This document shows, piece after piece, positions 17,796 through 28,124 of a stretch of DNA of 64,000 nt. A program made the translations under genes and the position numbers. Source of the stretch: Rhizobium sp. ZPR4 (lineage in GTDB: Bacteria > Pseudomonadota > Alphaproteobacteria > Rhizobiales > Rhizobiaceae); NCBI RefSeq assembly GCF_040215725.1, contig NZ_CP157968.1, forward strand, positions 806,001 to 870,000, given 5' to 3'. The notes beneath the pieces were generated by a model. It had not been told where the DNA came from, did not search any database, and saw nothing but the letters and a program-made list of their open reading frames with translations. How positions within the stretch are numbered: position 1 is the stretch's first letter; each line of letters starts with the position of its first letter.

Positions 17796-19460
17796 TCATT
17801 CGATTGGCTGTAGCCAGCCTCGATAATGGACGACGAGGCCGATGAACGGCAGGGCGATCGGTACGTCGAACTGGAAGCGATCATCCTCCGCCCATTCAAG
17901 GGCGACGCTTCGGGGCGCCAGAAAGAGCGGCAGCGGAATGCGCAGGAACGACCAGTGCCGCATCTCCATGCTGAGCCCGTTGCCGCGCATGGGAAGAGCA
18001 AACGAAAAGCGGAAGGGACCGAAGCGTTCGACGAGGTGGCCATTCTCTTCGTTCAAATGGCTGAGAAAGCGCTGGCCGGAAAAGTCCCGCGTCCATTGTT
18101 CGACGCCATCGCATTCCTCAAAGGACACATGCAGCGCGTGCTTCCCGGCTGCGGGAAAGCCGAATACTTTCGCGACCAGCCGGGCAAGGGGTGAGTGCCC
18201 GCGGGTGACGACTGCCTCGCCCTTGGCGCCGCCATCGCCGAAGACGTCGTGCATGGCGCGCACAGGATCGGAAAGGTGCGCGAATGCGGAGCCCATGACG
18301 CGCTGGTAAAGCGGCGTGTAGGGTGCTTCCGTCCTTTCCTCGCTGATTGCCAGATCGCGAAACAATGTCCGGAAATCCTCCAGCGACAGGAGTCCGCCCG
18401 CATGACGGGCACCGGGCGAAAGGTGGCCGTCGCGCAAGGCACGCGCCAGCAGTTGCGCCGGAAGAGTGGGGATTTCCACACCATCGCCATTTTCGGCCAT
18501 CAGGATCCAGCGGCGGGCTCGCATCGTGCTCTGGCAGATCCCTTTCACTTCGATCGTGAAGGCCGAGCGTGCTGTGCCAAGCCGTGCCGTCACGCCCTGT
18601 AGCGGCAGCAGAAAGCGGCTGATCTTTCTGAGCGATGTCAGCCAACCCCAGGCGACCGGCCAGGACAGCAGCCAGAGTGCCAGCGTCTGAAACGCAAACT
18701 CGGGTCCGGCCCGGAAGATGACGCTGGGCCGTTCGGCAAAGCCATCAACCAGCAGGTCGTGATCCGGCACGTCGGCAAGCGCCACCAGCCGGCGCAGAGG
18801 GCGATGGCCGGAGACCGCATAGGTTTCGCGTTTCAGCATGTGCCAGCCGGTCGAATCCTGCCAGCGCCGGCCGCGCCAGAGCCGCACCGGTTTGCCGACA
18901 TAACTCAGGATCGCCGATGCGACCGAGGCGCCTGCGGTCGCGCGATTGGAGGCGCTGATTGACATTTCTATCGAACGAACCTCCTCCATGTCCTTGACAA
19001 GGTCCGCAACGACGGCGCCGGAGAGTGCCGGCACGCTCGACGCACCCGAGATGACGGTGACGCCGGCAGTCTTTGCCTGTCCGTCAAGCGAGCCGATTGC
19101 GCCGGCGAAATCGCGCGCATCGGCAAGATCGATGTAGTGGACGCCGGCCTTTATGCAGGCTCGTGGCACTCTGTCGTCACTATGCTGAAAGGGGCCTGCC
19201 GCATCGATGAGCAGAAAGGGCTGATACTTGCCGAGGATCTCCGCGATGTCACCATTTCGATCGGCTTGCAGCGCAATCGCATTTGGCAATCGAGCGGCGA
19301 GTACCTTTGCAGCTTCAAGATTGCGTCCGGCGACCAGAACCTCGAAACCGTCGCCGGCAAGGCGCCGCGACAGCCGCGCGCCGAACCCGCCATAGCCACC
19401 GAGAACGAGGATTTTTTTCAAAGGATGCGGCTCGCCTGCTCTGGTGTCGGCAGCCAGCAT
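17796..19460 (-). CDS. Saccharopine dehydrogenase-like NAD(P)-binding protein with C-terminal DUF4166
   Basis: The protein begins with a Rossmann dinucleotide-binding motif (ILVLGGYGGFGARLSRRL). It continues as a saccharopine-dehydrogenase/trans-acting enoyl-reductase-like domain to about residue 340, and ends with a DUF4166-type domain (about 370-550). The reaction is unknown. ATG 19460 has GGGAA upstream and overlaps the DCC protein gene by 43 bp. TTG 19421, which forms TTGA with the preceding stop and lies directly before KKILVLGG, is a good alternative. The overlap suggests coupled synthesis with the DCC thiol protein. Confidence 0.82.
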   Translation of the reverse strand: MLAADTRAGEPHPLKKILVLGGYGGFGARLSRRLAGDGFEVLVAGRNLEAAKVLAARLPNAIALQADRNGDIAEILGKYQPFLLIDAAGPFQHSDDRVPRACIKAGVHYIDLADARDFAGAIGSLDGQAKTAGVTVISGASSVPALSGAVVADLVKDMEEVRSIEMSISASNRATAGASVASAILSYVGKPVRLWRGRRWQDSTGWHMLKRETYAVSGHRPLRRLVALADVPDHDLLVDGFAERPSVIFRAGPEFAFQTLALWLLSWPVAWGWLTSLRKISRFLLPLQGVTARLGTARSAFTIEVKGICQSTMRARRWILMAENGDGVEIPTLPAQLLARALRDGHLSPGARHAGGLLSLEDFRTLFRDLAISEERTEAPYTPLYQRVMGSAFAHLSDPVRAMHDVFGDGGAKGEAVVTRGHSPLARLVAKVFGFPAAGKHALHVSFEECDGVEQWTRDFSGQRFLSHLNEENGHLVERFGPFRFSFALPMRGNGLSMEMRHWSFLRIPLPLFLAPRSVALEWAEDDRFQFDVPIALPFIGLVVHYRGWLQPIE

Positions 19461-19837
19461 GTTTCCCGCTTGCCGAAGATGCGATAGCGATTGCGCGCAA
19501 GCCAGTGATAGATCGGATTGCGCAGCAGACGGGGCACGATGCGCAGCACGGAAATCGCCTTCCAAGGCCAGCCGAGGCCGGCATAGATGGCAAGCACCGC
19601 GTCGCTGTCGCGTAGCACGATTGTGCCGTCCACGATGATGAGGCTGTCCGGATCGGCTGGGTCCATGCCGCAGCGGCGATAGAGGTCGATGCCGGTTTCA
19701 TTCTGCATGGAGGCAAGACGAAAACGGCCAAGATGGTCATGGCGCAGCACGAACTGGGCGTTGGCGGTACACAGGACGCACATGGCGTCGAAGACGATGA
19801 TCGGCCCTTGATAGTCGCTGATAGTGCTTTTGCTCAT
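19418..19837 (-). CDS. DCC-family thiol-disulfide oxidoreductase (DUF393)
   Basis: This 139-residue protein carries the family signature FDAMCVLCTAN near residue 16, the D-x-x-C-x-x-C-type motif that names the DCC family (PF04134). These proteins are predicted thioredoxin-like oxidoreductases, mostly uncharacterised. It is the first gene of a two-gene unit with the saccharopine-dehydrogenase-like gene, whose reading frame begins before this one ends. A redox partner role for the dehydrogenase is possible but inferred only from the overlap. Confidence 0.88.
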   Translation of the reverse strand: MSKSTISDYQGPIIVFDAMCVLCTANAQFVLRHDHLGRFRLASMQNETGIDLYRRCGMDPADPDSLIIVDGTIVLRDSDAVLAIYAGLGWPWKAISVLRIVPRLLRNPIYHWLARNRYRIFGKRETCWLPTPEQASRIL

Positions 19838-20067
19838 GCTGGCGGCGTTGTTTTCCGTAAACCGGTCTGGCCGAAGTTTTGACCGGTTGCATTGCCGCCG
19901 TCAATTGCGCGTTTCTATGGGCTGTCATGCCAAACTGATAAAAGACCGAGAGCTTTGCAGGGCAGGGCCAGGCTGCGGATGGATCGAGGGAAGAATGCCG
20001 ATTAATCTATCGGCTGGCACGCGGCCCGATCCCCAAGATCGGACCGCGCACATCGCTGAAGAATGGC

Positions 20068-20322
20068 TTAGCGATAACGCCAGCCACCATGCCACCACTC
20101 GCGATGCACCCAATAGCGACGCCCATCCCAGTAACCACGGCCGGGATAGAAGATGCCGACAGCCGGGCCGGCGGGCACGACGACCACCGGCCGCCCGTTC
20201 GGACGGCAATAGCCGTAGGGGCCGCGATGAAAGCCGATACCGCATCCGTCGCGAGCCTCGGCTGGCGAGATGGCAACGAAACAGGCGACCGCGGCAAAAG
20301 CCAGCAAAATGATCTTTTTCAT
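20068..20322 (-). CDS. Small secreted GCG_CRPN-type protein
   Basis: This 84-residue protein has a clear signal peptide (MKKIILLAFAAVACFVAISPAEA) followed by the GCG...CRPN pattern (RDGCGIGFHRGPYGYCRPN) and a Gly/Trp/Tyr/Arg-rich tail. The GCG_CRPN prefix is a recurring motif in small exported proteins of Rhizobiales and relatives, with no established function. The two cysteines may form a disulfide in the periplasm. It is an isolated gene. Confidence 0.85.
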   Translation of the reverse strand: MKKIILLAFAAVACFVAISPAEARDGCGIGFHRGPYGYCRPNGRPVVVVPAGPAVGIFYPGRGYWDGRRYWVHREWWHGGWRYR

Positions 20323-20496
20323 GATGTCCTCATTCGTCCTTGAAGAGCTTTAAGCTGTTATCCCTTCAGCGCTTAAACGGGGACGAGAGGCAAATCCGTC
20401 GCTGGATAGCGATGATTTTGTATCCGGATACGAAAGGCCGACATCAGCAGCGCCGAAGCAGGCAGGCAATACAGGAGAACTATATTCGCCCCGGGA

Positions 20497-21438
20497 TCAG
20501 GATCGAATTTCAAAGGCTCGGGATGCGAGGCGAGCCTGCGATGGGCACGATTTTGCTGCAGGCACCGTTTTCTTGCCGATGATCGGCATACGGCGGATCA
20601 AAGCGCGCAGCACGGCCAGAATTGCCTTGTATTGCTCCCCAGGGCACAGGCGACCGCTGGTATCATAGGCAAACAAGAGACGCCGCCGTGCGAATGCATG
20701 CGCCAGCCACAGGGCAAAAGCGACGCCGACCCCCCAGCCCATCAGCGTGTCGCTTGCCCAATGCGCGCCGACCCATTGCCGCGACAGGCAGATCAGGACG
20801 CCGATAGGCATGAAGACAGGGCGAAGGCGAGGAAAGACGAGCGCCAGCGACATCGCCATGGCGCCGGCCGTTGCCGAATGTCCGGAGGGAAAGGAGGCGA
20901 AGTCGGCGTGGAAGGCGAAGGGTCGGAATGAGAAGGCGCCATTCGTATCCAGAAGTTCCGGCCTGGCGCGGCCGATAATGTTCTTGGCGAGCGAATCGAC
21001 AATGCCGCCGCCGGCGACTGCCAGGAAGATGAAAGCGGCGGCGGTGGCGATGAGATCTGCCCCCGTTCGCATGGATTTCCGCAGCTTGTGTGCGGGCGCG
21101 AGGATTGCAAATATCAGCAGTGCACCACTGAATGAGAGTACCAAAAGCCCGGTGCCGAGGCTACTGATCCACTTCGCCGTCCCACGCAACTGCGAGGGAA
21201 ACGACTTCATCCAGATGCCCAAGGGATAATCGGCCGTCCACATGACGAGCAATGACAAGGCGAGGAAGATGGCGATGATAACGATCGGGCGCTCGAGAAA
21301 TGCGCGATTCGCAGGAGGTTTAATGGTCGGGGTGCGGAAAAAGCAGTGAAGGCCGCCAGCCATGCGCCTGCGACCGGTGTCGGCGGAACGCCCCAGCATT
21401 TCTTTTATGGCCTCTCGGCCTCGCTGCCATGCCTGCAT
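20497..21438 (-). CDS. PAP2-family membrane phosphatase
   Basis: This 313-residue protein has about five or six transmembrane helices and the three PAP2 phosphatase motifs: KNIIGRARP, PSGHSA and SRQWVGAHWASD, with the catalytic histidines in the last two. Such enzymes dephosphorylate phosphatidic acid, undecaprenyl pyrophosphate or lipid A at the periplasmic face. The exact substrate is not clear. A later in-frame ATG at residue 26 is possible because the first 40 residues are polar. No partner gene is adjacent. Confidence 0.88.
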   Translation of the reverse strand: MQAWQRGREAIKEMLGRSADTGRRRMAGGLHCFFRTPTIKPPANRAFLERPIVIIAIFLALSLLVMWTADYPLGIWMKSFPSQLRGTAKWISSLGTGLLVLSFSGALLIFAILAPAHKLRKSMRTGADLIATAAAFIFLAVAGGGIVDSLAKNIIGRARPELLDTNGAFSFRPFAFHADFASFPSGHSATAGAMAMSLALVFPRLRPVFMPIGVLICLSRQWVGAHWASDTLMGWGVGVAFALWLAHAFARRRLLFAYDTSGRLCPGEQYKAILAVLRALIRRMPIIGKKTVPAAKSCPSQARLASRAFEIRS

Positions 21439-21802
21439 AAAGCCGACTTTCCATTGCTGTCGCTACAGCCGCTCGTGGAGCTGGGCTCACCAATCGCCTT
21501 CCGCTCCGTTTTCCCTTGGAAAAAGCTGCTACAGCAACACGCTGACAGCCGCCTGAAAGGTCGCGATTGGCGGGTCAGATCTCGGTTGTTTGGATGACAA
21601 GCAACAATACCCGATATCTGCCAGTCGGCTTCGATTGTCGAAATGTGCAGTTATGGCTGAAGACAGGCGTCGCGTTGAAAAAAACTGTGCCGCCAACAAG
21701 GTAGCCGCTCAATCCCGCAATCTTGGACGAAAGCCGCCGGGAGGATTGCGTCAATGGCCTTTTTTAGCGACAATTAGCGCAGCGTTCGGTGGGAGGAGCC
21801 AA
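21439..21802. other. Intergenic region, no gene recognised
   Basis: This 364-bp gap separates the divergent PAP2 and AcoR-like genes and must hold both promoters. A short hairpin, TTTTCC with GGAAAA near 21511-21525, is visible. I see no convincing coding frame, operator repeat or RNA gene. Confidence 0.5.
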
Positions 21803-22753
21803 ATGCACGACTATTCCGCGCATGCGGATCAGGTTTACGCGTCGGCGCAATCGACGGCGGCGAGTTCTTCGGTCGTTGCCTCTTGGCGGCGGTGCATGGT
21901 CATGCATCGCCTGGCGCCGGAGGAGAAGCGTCTGCCGATGCGCCTGGGCAACCAGGAATTTCAAGCCGCACTGGAACGATCAGAACGGCTGGTCGCCGAA
22001 GCCAGCAACGAGCTGGATCGCCTTTTCCTCGCAGTCGGCAAGGCCGGCTGCTGCCTGCTTCTGACCGATCGCGACGGTATCGCGCTGGAACGCCGCGGCG
22101 CCGCCGGCGACGACAAGGAGTTCTACGATCTCGGTCTGTGGACCGGTTCGGTCTGGACCGAGGCCAGCATCGGCACCAACGGCATCGGTACGGCATTGGC
22201 CGATGAGCGGGCTGTCGCGATCTTTCGCGATCAGCACTTCTTCTGCTCCAACATCAATCTCAGCTGCACGACGGCTCCGATCCGCGATCATCGTGGCCAG
22301 CTTGCCGGCGCGCTCGACATTTCGAGTTGCCGCGACGACGTGAACGATGCCACTCTGGCGATCCTCTCGCAGACGGTGCGAGACGCAGCGGTGCGCATCG
22401 AGCTCAATCTTTTCCGCAGCGCCTTTGCCGGCGCCCGTTTTGTCATGGTGCCGACGGATACGGCATCCACCTCGGCGCTTCTGGCAGTCGACCGCAACGA
22501 CCTCGTGCTCGGTGCGACCCGGGCGGCTCGTCTCGCGCTGAAGCTCGACGATCACCGTATTGCCGCAGGAATTCCGGCATCCGACGTACTTCGCGAGCAG
22601 GCGGCCGTGGGCGAGGATCTGGCCGAGGCTGAACGCGCGGCCCTGCTCAGGGCTCTTTCCCGTGCCAGCGGCAATGTCTCTCAGGCAGCGACCGCACTCG
22701 GCATGAGCCGCTCGACGCTGCATCGGAAGATGAAGCGGCTCAATCTGCACTGA
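21803..22753 (+). CDS. AcoR-like GAF/Fis-type regulator without AAA+ domain
   Basis: This 316-residue protein has an N-terminal region typical of AcoR-type activators ([15 protein letters not shown]), then a GAF sensor domain (about 60-195) containing [18 protein letters not shown]. It ends with a Fis-type helix-turn-helix ([22 protein letters not shown]). Full AcoR proteins have a central sigma-54-interacting AAA+ ATPase. Here it is absent, and a short linker joins GAF to HTH. It probably acts as a conventional regulator of the aldehyde dehydrogenase gene downstream. ATG 21803 follows GGGAGGAG. Confidence 0.88.
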   Translation: MHDYSAHADQVYASAQSTAASSSVVASWRRCMVMHRLAPEEKRLPMRLGNQEFQAALERSERLVAEASNELDRLFLAVGKAGCCLLLTDRDGIALERRGAAGDDKEFYDLGLWTGSVWTEASIGTNGIGTALADERAVAIFRDQHFFCSNINLSCTTAPIRDHRGQLAGALDISSCRDDVNDATLAILSQTVRDAAVRIELNLFRSAFAGARFVMVPTDTASTSALLAVDRNDLVLGATRAARLALKLDDHRIAAGIPASDVLREQAAVGEDLAEAERAALLRALSRASGNVSQAATALGMSRSTLHRKMKRLNLH

Positions 22754-22784
22754 AGCACTGTCGACGCGCATTCGATCTGGCGGC

Positions 22785-22802
22785 TGTCGCAGAGTTGCGA
22801 CA
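22785..22802. promoter_or_regulatory. Palindrome upstream of the aldehyde dehydrogenase gene
   Basis: TGTCGCA and TGCGACA form a perfect inverted repeat around a 4-bp spacer, 107 bp before the aldehyde dehydrogenase start and 32 bp after the regulator stop. It is a good candidate binding site for the adjacent Fis-type HTH protein. I found no -24/-12 sigma-54 promoter nearby. Confidence 0.6.
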
Positions 22803-22908
22803 CTGTGCGCTGCAGCATGTAAGGCCGCCCCTATCGCCTGCCGCGATATGCCCTCAGACTTCCCTCATCCGGTTCGCTTATCGAACCTTTCGACCAAGGG
22901 AGGATGGC

Positions 22909-24417
<1,509 letters not shown>

Positions 24418-24437
24418 GTTCTCCCAAGGAAGCCAGC

Positions 24438-24465
24438 AAGGCTCCCGGCTGCGGCCGGGGGCCTT
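24438..24465 (+). terminator. Probable terminator of the aldehyde dehydrogenase gene
   Basis: AAGGCTCCCGGC (24438-24449) pairs with GCCGGGGGCCTT (24454-24465) around a TGCG loop, with one mismatch, 20 bp after the stop codon. The following sequence has only a weak T content. Confidence 0.55.
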
Positions 24466-24470
24466 CTCAA

Positions 24471-24580
24471 GCAATTCCAGGAAAAGTGCGCAGCTGTTTT
24501 TCGTCCGGAATTGCGTGAAATCAAAAAGATAGAGCGGTTCAGAGATTCCGTGAAAAGCTGAACCGCTCTATCTTTTTCAG
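24471..24580. repeat. Rhizobial-type intergenic repeat with long perfect hairpin
   Basis: Two nested inverted repeats lie side by side. GCAATTCC (24471-24478) pairs with GGAATTGC (24508-24515). A perfect 20-bp stem follows with arms at 24523-24542 and 24558-24577, containing AGAGCGGTTCAG and CTGAACCGCTCT. From memory this resembles the palindromic intergenic elements scattered through Rhizobium and relatives, but I cannot count copies here. The second stem has an A run before it and a T run after it, so it can also act as a terminator or processing site before the DUF779 gene. Confidence 0.65.
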
Positions 24581-24599
24581 GCGGCGATGGAGGATCATC

Positions 24600-24992
24600 A
24601 TGGACGATAATGGATCGGAGCATCGAGTGCTCGCGACCGACAAGGCGCTTGAACTCATCCGCGAGATACAACAGGACCATCCCGATATCCTGTTTCATCA
24701 GTCGGGCGGTTGCTGCGACGGCTCCTCGCCGATGTGCTATCCGGCCAATGAATTCATGATCGGTGACAATGACGTCAAGCTCGGTGAGATCGGTGGCGTG
24801 CCCGTCTATATCAGCGGCAGCCAGTTCGAGGCCTGGAAGCATACGCAACTCATCATCGACGTCGTGCCGGGACGTGGCGGCATGTTCTCGCTCGACAACG
24901 GGCGGGAGAAGCGGTTTCTGACCCGTTCCCGCCTCTTCGGCGGCGGCGAGGCTTGTGCGATCCCGGAGATCCGGCGTCCGCCAGCGCAATAA
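24600..24992 (+). CDS. DUF779 domain-containing protein
   Basis: This 130-residue protein has the DUF779 (PF05610) pattern HQSGGCCDGSSPMCYP, with three conserved cysteines that look like a metal or redox site. Its function is not established. The family is found almost always beside AcoD-type aldehyde dehydrogenases, as here, which points to a role in aldehyde oxidation or cofactor handling. ATG 24600 follows GGAGGATC. The repeat element between the two genes may allow separate expression levels. Confidence 0.88.
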   Translation: MDDNGSEHRVLATDKALELIREIQQDHPDILFHQSGGCCDGSSPMCYPANEFMIGDNDVKLGEIGGVPVYISGSQFEAWKHTQLIIDVVPGRGGMFSLDNGREKRFLTRSRLFGGGEACAIPEIRRPPAQ

Positions 24993-25086
24993 GCAGGGTC
25001 ATAAATCGCGTGTAGTATTCGCCTAATACCCGCGGTCGCAGACGCTTTGCTAAGGTGAGATCTGTTGGTTTTGAGGGAGGACAACG

Positions 25087-25683
25087 ATGCCAGCAGCAAA
25101 GATCCTGATGATTACAGGTGATTTCACCGAGGACTATGAGACCATGGTGCCGTTTCAGACGCTGCTTGCCTGCGGCTATACGGTCCATGCCGTTTGCCCC
25201 GGTAAGAATGCCGGCGAAACGGTGGCAACGGCCATCCACGATTTCGAAGGCGACCAGACCTATTCCGAAAAGCGCGGCCACAATTTTGCACTGAACGCGA
25301 CCTTCGCCAGCATCCGCGCCGAAGACTATGACGCGCTCGTCATTCCGGGTGGTCGAGCACCGGAATATCTGCGGCTGAATCCTGATGTCATCAAGGCCGT
25401 TCAGCATTTCTTCGAGGCAGACAAGCCGGTGGCCGCGATTTGCCATGGCGCGCAACTGCTGAGCGCGGCAGGCGTGCTCAAGGGACGCACCTGCTCGGCA
25501 TACCCCGCCTGCCGCCCCGAGGTGGAACTTGCCGGCGGCATCTATGCCGATATCGCTATCAATGACGCGGTCGCCGACGGCAACCTCGTGACTGCACCGG
25601 CCTGGCCGGCGCATCCGTCATGGCTGCGGCAATTCATGGCCGTACTCGACGCCAATGCTTTGTCGGCAGCAAACGCCGCCTGA
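25087..25683 (+). CDS. DJ-1/PfpI-family protein
   Basis: This 198-residue protein has the DJ-1/PfpI fold with the nucleophile elbow AICHGAQLL (C119-H120) and the acidic residues at about 15-18 (TEDYE). Family members act as proteases, glyoxalases or stress chaperones. The C-H pair is consistent with PfpI-type or glyoxalase III-type activity, but the substrate is unknown. ATG 25087 follows GAGGGAGGACAA. The RHH gene begins 21 bp after its stop, so the two are probably co-transcribed. Confidence 0.87.
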   Translation: MPAAKILMITGDFTEDYETMVPFQTLLACGYTVHAVCPGKNAGETVATAIHDFEGDQTYSEKRGHNFALNATFASIRAEDYDALVIPGGRAPEYLRLNPDVIKAVQHFFEADKPVAAICHGAQLLSAAGVLKGRTCSAYPACRPEVELAGGIYADIAINDAVADGNLVTAPAWPAHPSWLRQFMAVLDANALSAANAA

Positions 25684-25704
25684 AACTGAAGGAGGGAGAC
25701 GCGC

Positions 25705-26055
25705 ATGTGCGAATTGTTCATCAAGGCCGATGCCAGGCTCTGGGAAAGCACCACGCGCTCCCTGCGCATCGACGGTATGGTGACGAGCGTCAGACTGGAA
25801 AACTTCTTCTGGTCGAAGCTGGAGGAAATCGCGCGGCGTGACGGCATGAACGTGGTGCAGCTCATTACCAAGCTGCACCATGAATCGATCGATGCCGGTC
25901 ACGATCTCGGTAATTTCACCTCGTTCCTGCGAGTCTGCTGCTCACGCTATCTCGACCTGCAGCTTGCCGGTGACATTTCGAGCGATCTCTCCCAGCCGAT
26001 CGCCGGTGTCGATGCTCCCGCCATCCTCGGCCGCGAGCGCCTGAAATATCATTGA
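25705..26055 (+). CDS. Ribbon-helix-helix domain protein (RHH_4)
   Basis: This 116-residue protein has a ribbon-helix-helix segment (about 19-90): a beta strand SLRIDGMVTSVRLENFFWSK followed by two helices (EEIARRDGMNVVQLITKLHHE and SFLRVCCSRYLDLQ). It resembles the RHH_4 family (PF13467), a predicted DNA-binding family common in alphaproteobacteria. It may regulate the DJ-1/PfpI gene before it or act elsewhere. ATG 25705 follows AAGGAGGGAG. Its stop abuts the convergent TetR gene. Confidence 0.85.
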   Translation: MCELFIKADARLWESTTRSLRIDGMVTSVRLENFFWSKLEEIARRDGMNVVQLITKLHHESIDAGHDLGNFTSFLRVCCSRYLDLQLAGDISSDLSQPIAGVDAPAILGRERLKYH

Positions 26056-26682
26056 TCAGCCAACTGATGCGGCTCCCCGGAGGCCGCTCTCGTTCCCTCT
26101 GGTACGCGATAATTTATCGGCAATGAGTTGCGCCACAGCATCCGCTGCGGTTTCCATGTAGCTCGGATCTCGATGAAGCAGCACGACCGCAAATGAACCA
26201 TCGAGGAGCAGCATGATCTGGCGTGCGAGCGGCTGGGCATCATCGCTCGCTCCCGCTTCCATAAAGATCGAACCCAGCCAGTCCTCCACGCGTTTCTTAT
26301 GGGCGCGCGCCGCAACCAGGGCCGGATGGCCAGGAAGATTGATGAGTTCGACCGAGGTCCGCAGGAAGCCACAGCCTTTCCATTTGGCGTTGCGCGCCGA
26401 TTGCGCTAGATGACGGAAAATGCCTGCGACCTTCTCGGCGGTATCGCCTTCCGTTTCCTCGAACCAGCCTTTGAAGAGCGCAAGGTTCGGCTCGTCGCGC
26501 GCCTGCAGATGCGCGGCGATCAGGTCGTCCTTGCTGCGGAAATGATAATAGAGAGTGCGTTTGGTAATGCCTGCCTTCTCGGCGATGGCATCGACACTGA
26601 TCGCGCGGATGCCGTCGCGATGGAAGAGCTTTCCTGCCGCCTGAAGAATGCGTTCGCGTGTCGGCTGTGAGCTGTCTTTCAT
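26056..26682 (-). CDS. TetR/AcrR-family transcriptional regulator
   Basis: This 208-residue protein has a canonical TetR helix-turn-helix: RERILQAAGKLFHRDG, then ISVDAIAEKAGITKRTLYYHF. The C-terminal domain includes a cysteine near residue 102 and the LINLPGHP segment seen in regulators of small-molecule stress. It is divergent from the alpha/beta hydrolase gene, and a palindrome lies between the two start codons, so it probably represses itself and the hydrolase. Confidence 0.92.
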   Translation of the reverse strand: MKDSSQPTRERILQAAGKLFHRDGIRAISVDAIAEKAGITKRTLYYHFRSKDDLIAAHLQARDEPNLALFKGWFEETEGDTAEKVAGIFRHLAQSARNAKWKGCGFLRTSVELINLPGHPALVAARAHKKRVEDWLGSIFMEAGASDDAQPLARQIMLLLDGSFAVVLLHRDPSYMETAADAVAQLIADKLSRTRGNESGLRGAASVG

Positions 26683-26689
26683 GGCTCAA

Positions 26690-26713
26690 TGTATACCGGG
26701 TAGTGAATATACA
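26690..26713. promoter_or_regulatory. Putative TetR operator
   Basis: TGTATA (26690-26695) and TATACA (26708-26713) are inverted across 12 bp, immediately before the TetR start codon and 31 bp before the hydrolase start. Position and symmetry suggest an operator. The inner bases are not symmetric. Confidence 0.55.
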
Positions 26714-26743
26714 CAATGTGGCAATGGCCCCATCCTGCCGGCT

Positions 26744-27667
26744 ATGAGCGAGCAACCAATTCCACCAGCCGCAAAGCCGCGGAGCCTGCCGATTTCCATT
26801 TCGTGCCGCGATGGTGTCACCCTTGGCGGCCATCTCTGGCTGGCGGAGGCAGGTAAGCCGGAGGGTAGCGTGATCATCAATCCGGCCACCGGGGTTCTTG
26901 CGCGCTACTATCATCGCTACGCGCGATTTCTGGCGCAAAATGGGTTCGATGTCCTCACCTTCGACTATCGCGGCATCGGCCAGTCGCGACCGCAGGAACT
27001 GCGAGGGGTGGGCTATCGCTGGCGCGATTGGGGGGAGAGGGATTTCGAGGCTGCGCTTCAACTGATGATCGAGCATCGACGCAGCGGTCCCCTCATGGTG
27101 ATCGGCCATAGTGTCGGTGGCTTCCTGCCTGGACTGGCCGAAAGCGCCTCGATGATCGACAGAATGCTGACGGTCGGAGCTCAATATGCCTGGTGGGGGG
27201 ATTACATGCGCCGCCGCCGCGCCGCCCTGTTCCTCAAATGGCATGTCGCCATGCCTGCGCTGACTGGGCTTTGCGGTTATTTCCCGGGCCGCCGGCTTGG
27301 CTGGCTGGAGGACTTGCCGAAAGGCGTGGCAAACGAGTGGAGCTTTCGCGGCCCTCGGTTCGAGCGCAGCCATCCTGCGGGCGAGAGGGGGGATGTGCTG
27401 CGGCGAATGGGCGCTGTCAAGGCATCGATCCTGGCCGTTGCCGTTTCGGACGACGAACTTGGCACCGTGCCGGCAATTCACCGCACACTGAATTATTATA
27501 CCGGTGCGCAACGCCAGTCGGTGCTGCTCCGCCCGGCTGATTTCGGTCGGTCCGCAATCGGCCATTTCGGCCTGTTTCACGATAGCCATGCTGAGGGTTT
27601 CTGGGTCAATACGCTGTCGTGGCTTCGGGAGGGCCGCAATCCCTGGCCGGCATCCAAGCTGAAATAG
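26744..27667 (+). CDS. Alpha/beta hydrolase
   Basis: This 307-residue alpha/beta hydrolase has the nucleophile elbow GHSVGG with S123 and the oxyanion/strand segment DVLTFDYRGIGQSRP near residue 73. It resembles the predicted COG4757-type hydrolases, with WLRE near the end. The substrate is unknown. ATG 26744 begins the conserved sequence. It is probably controlled by the divergent TetR gene, whose inducer could be the hydrolase substrate. Confidence 0.85.
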   Translation: MSEQPIPPAAKPRSLPISISCRDGVTLGGHLWLAEAGKPEGSVIINPATGVLARYYHRYARFLAQNGFDVLTFDYRGIGQSRPQELRGVGYRWRDWGERDFEAALQLMIEHRRSGPLMVIGHSVGGFLPGLAESASMIDRMLTVGAQYAWWGDYMRRRRAALFLKWHVAMPALTGLCGYFPGRRLGWLEDLPKGVANEWSFRGPRFERSHPAGERGDVLRRMGAVKASILAVAVSDDELGTVPAIHRTLNYYTGAQRQSVLLRPADFGRSAIGHFGLFHDSHAEGFWVNTLSWLREGRNPWPASKLK

Positions 27668-27818
27668 GAAAGCCAAGTGTCCGCTCGGGTCTTCGCTTCG
27701 CGCTTATTGCATAGGCTGATTGTCTCGGGTAGACGCCATTTATCAATCATGAATGAGATGAAAGTCAGGCGTTTGCCGGCTTTGGAATACTCAGAAAACC
27801 TGCAGGATGGAGTATGGC

Positions 27819-28124
27819 ATGAGCAGCCAAGATGACGAATATATCTACGACGAAGTGACCGGTGAGTGGCGACCTGCCGCGGAGATGGCAGCGGCTGCTG
27901 CCGCCGCGGAGTTTGTCGTTTACGATGCGAGCGGCAACGTCCTTGCCGATGGCGACTCCGTCACCCTCATCAAGGATTTGAAAGTGAAGGGCGCCAATCA
28001 GACCTTGAAGCAGGGTACCGTTATCAGGTCGATTCGACTGACCGACAACCCTGAAGAAGTCGATTGCCGCTACGACGGGATCAAGGGATTGGTTCTCCGT
28101 ACCGAATTCATACGCAAGCGCTAG
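27819..28124 (+). CDS. PhnA/YjdM C-terminal domain protein lacking the zinc ribbon
   Basis: This 101-residue protein matches the PhnA/YjdM C-terminal domain: VVYDASGNVLADGDSVTLIKDLKVKG, then RSIRLTDNPEEVDC and GLVLRTEFIRK. Normal YjdM has an N-terminal four-cysteine zinc ribbon. Here that region is replaced by an acidic, alanine-rich stretch (DDEYIYDEVTGEWRPA) with no Cys pair. The protein is not involved in phosphonate use as far as known. ATG 27819 follows GGAG at 7 bp. Another in-frame ATG lies at 27807. The gene stands alone. Confidence 0.8.
   Translation: MSSQDDEYIYDEVTGEWRPAAEMAAAAAAAEFVVYDASGNVLADGDSVTLIKDLKVKGANQTLKQGTVIRSIRLTDNPEEVDCRYDGIKGLVLRTEFIRKR

Noticed and set aside
22803..22908. 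A sigma-54 promoter before the aldehyde dehydrogenase gene
   Set aside because: No TGGC-N8-TTGC-like sequence is present, and the adjacent regulator has no sigma-54-interacting domain.
27819..28124. A phosphonate-utilisation gene (phnA)
   Set aside because: The name is historical. No phn genes are nearby and the zinc ribbon is missing.
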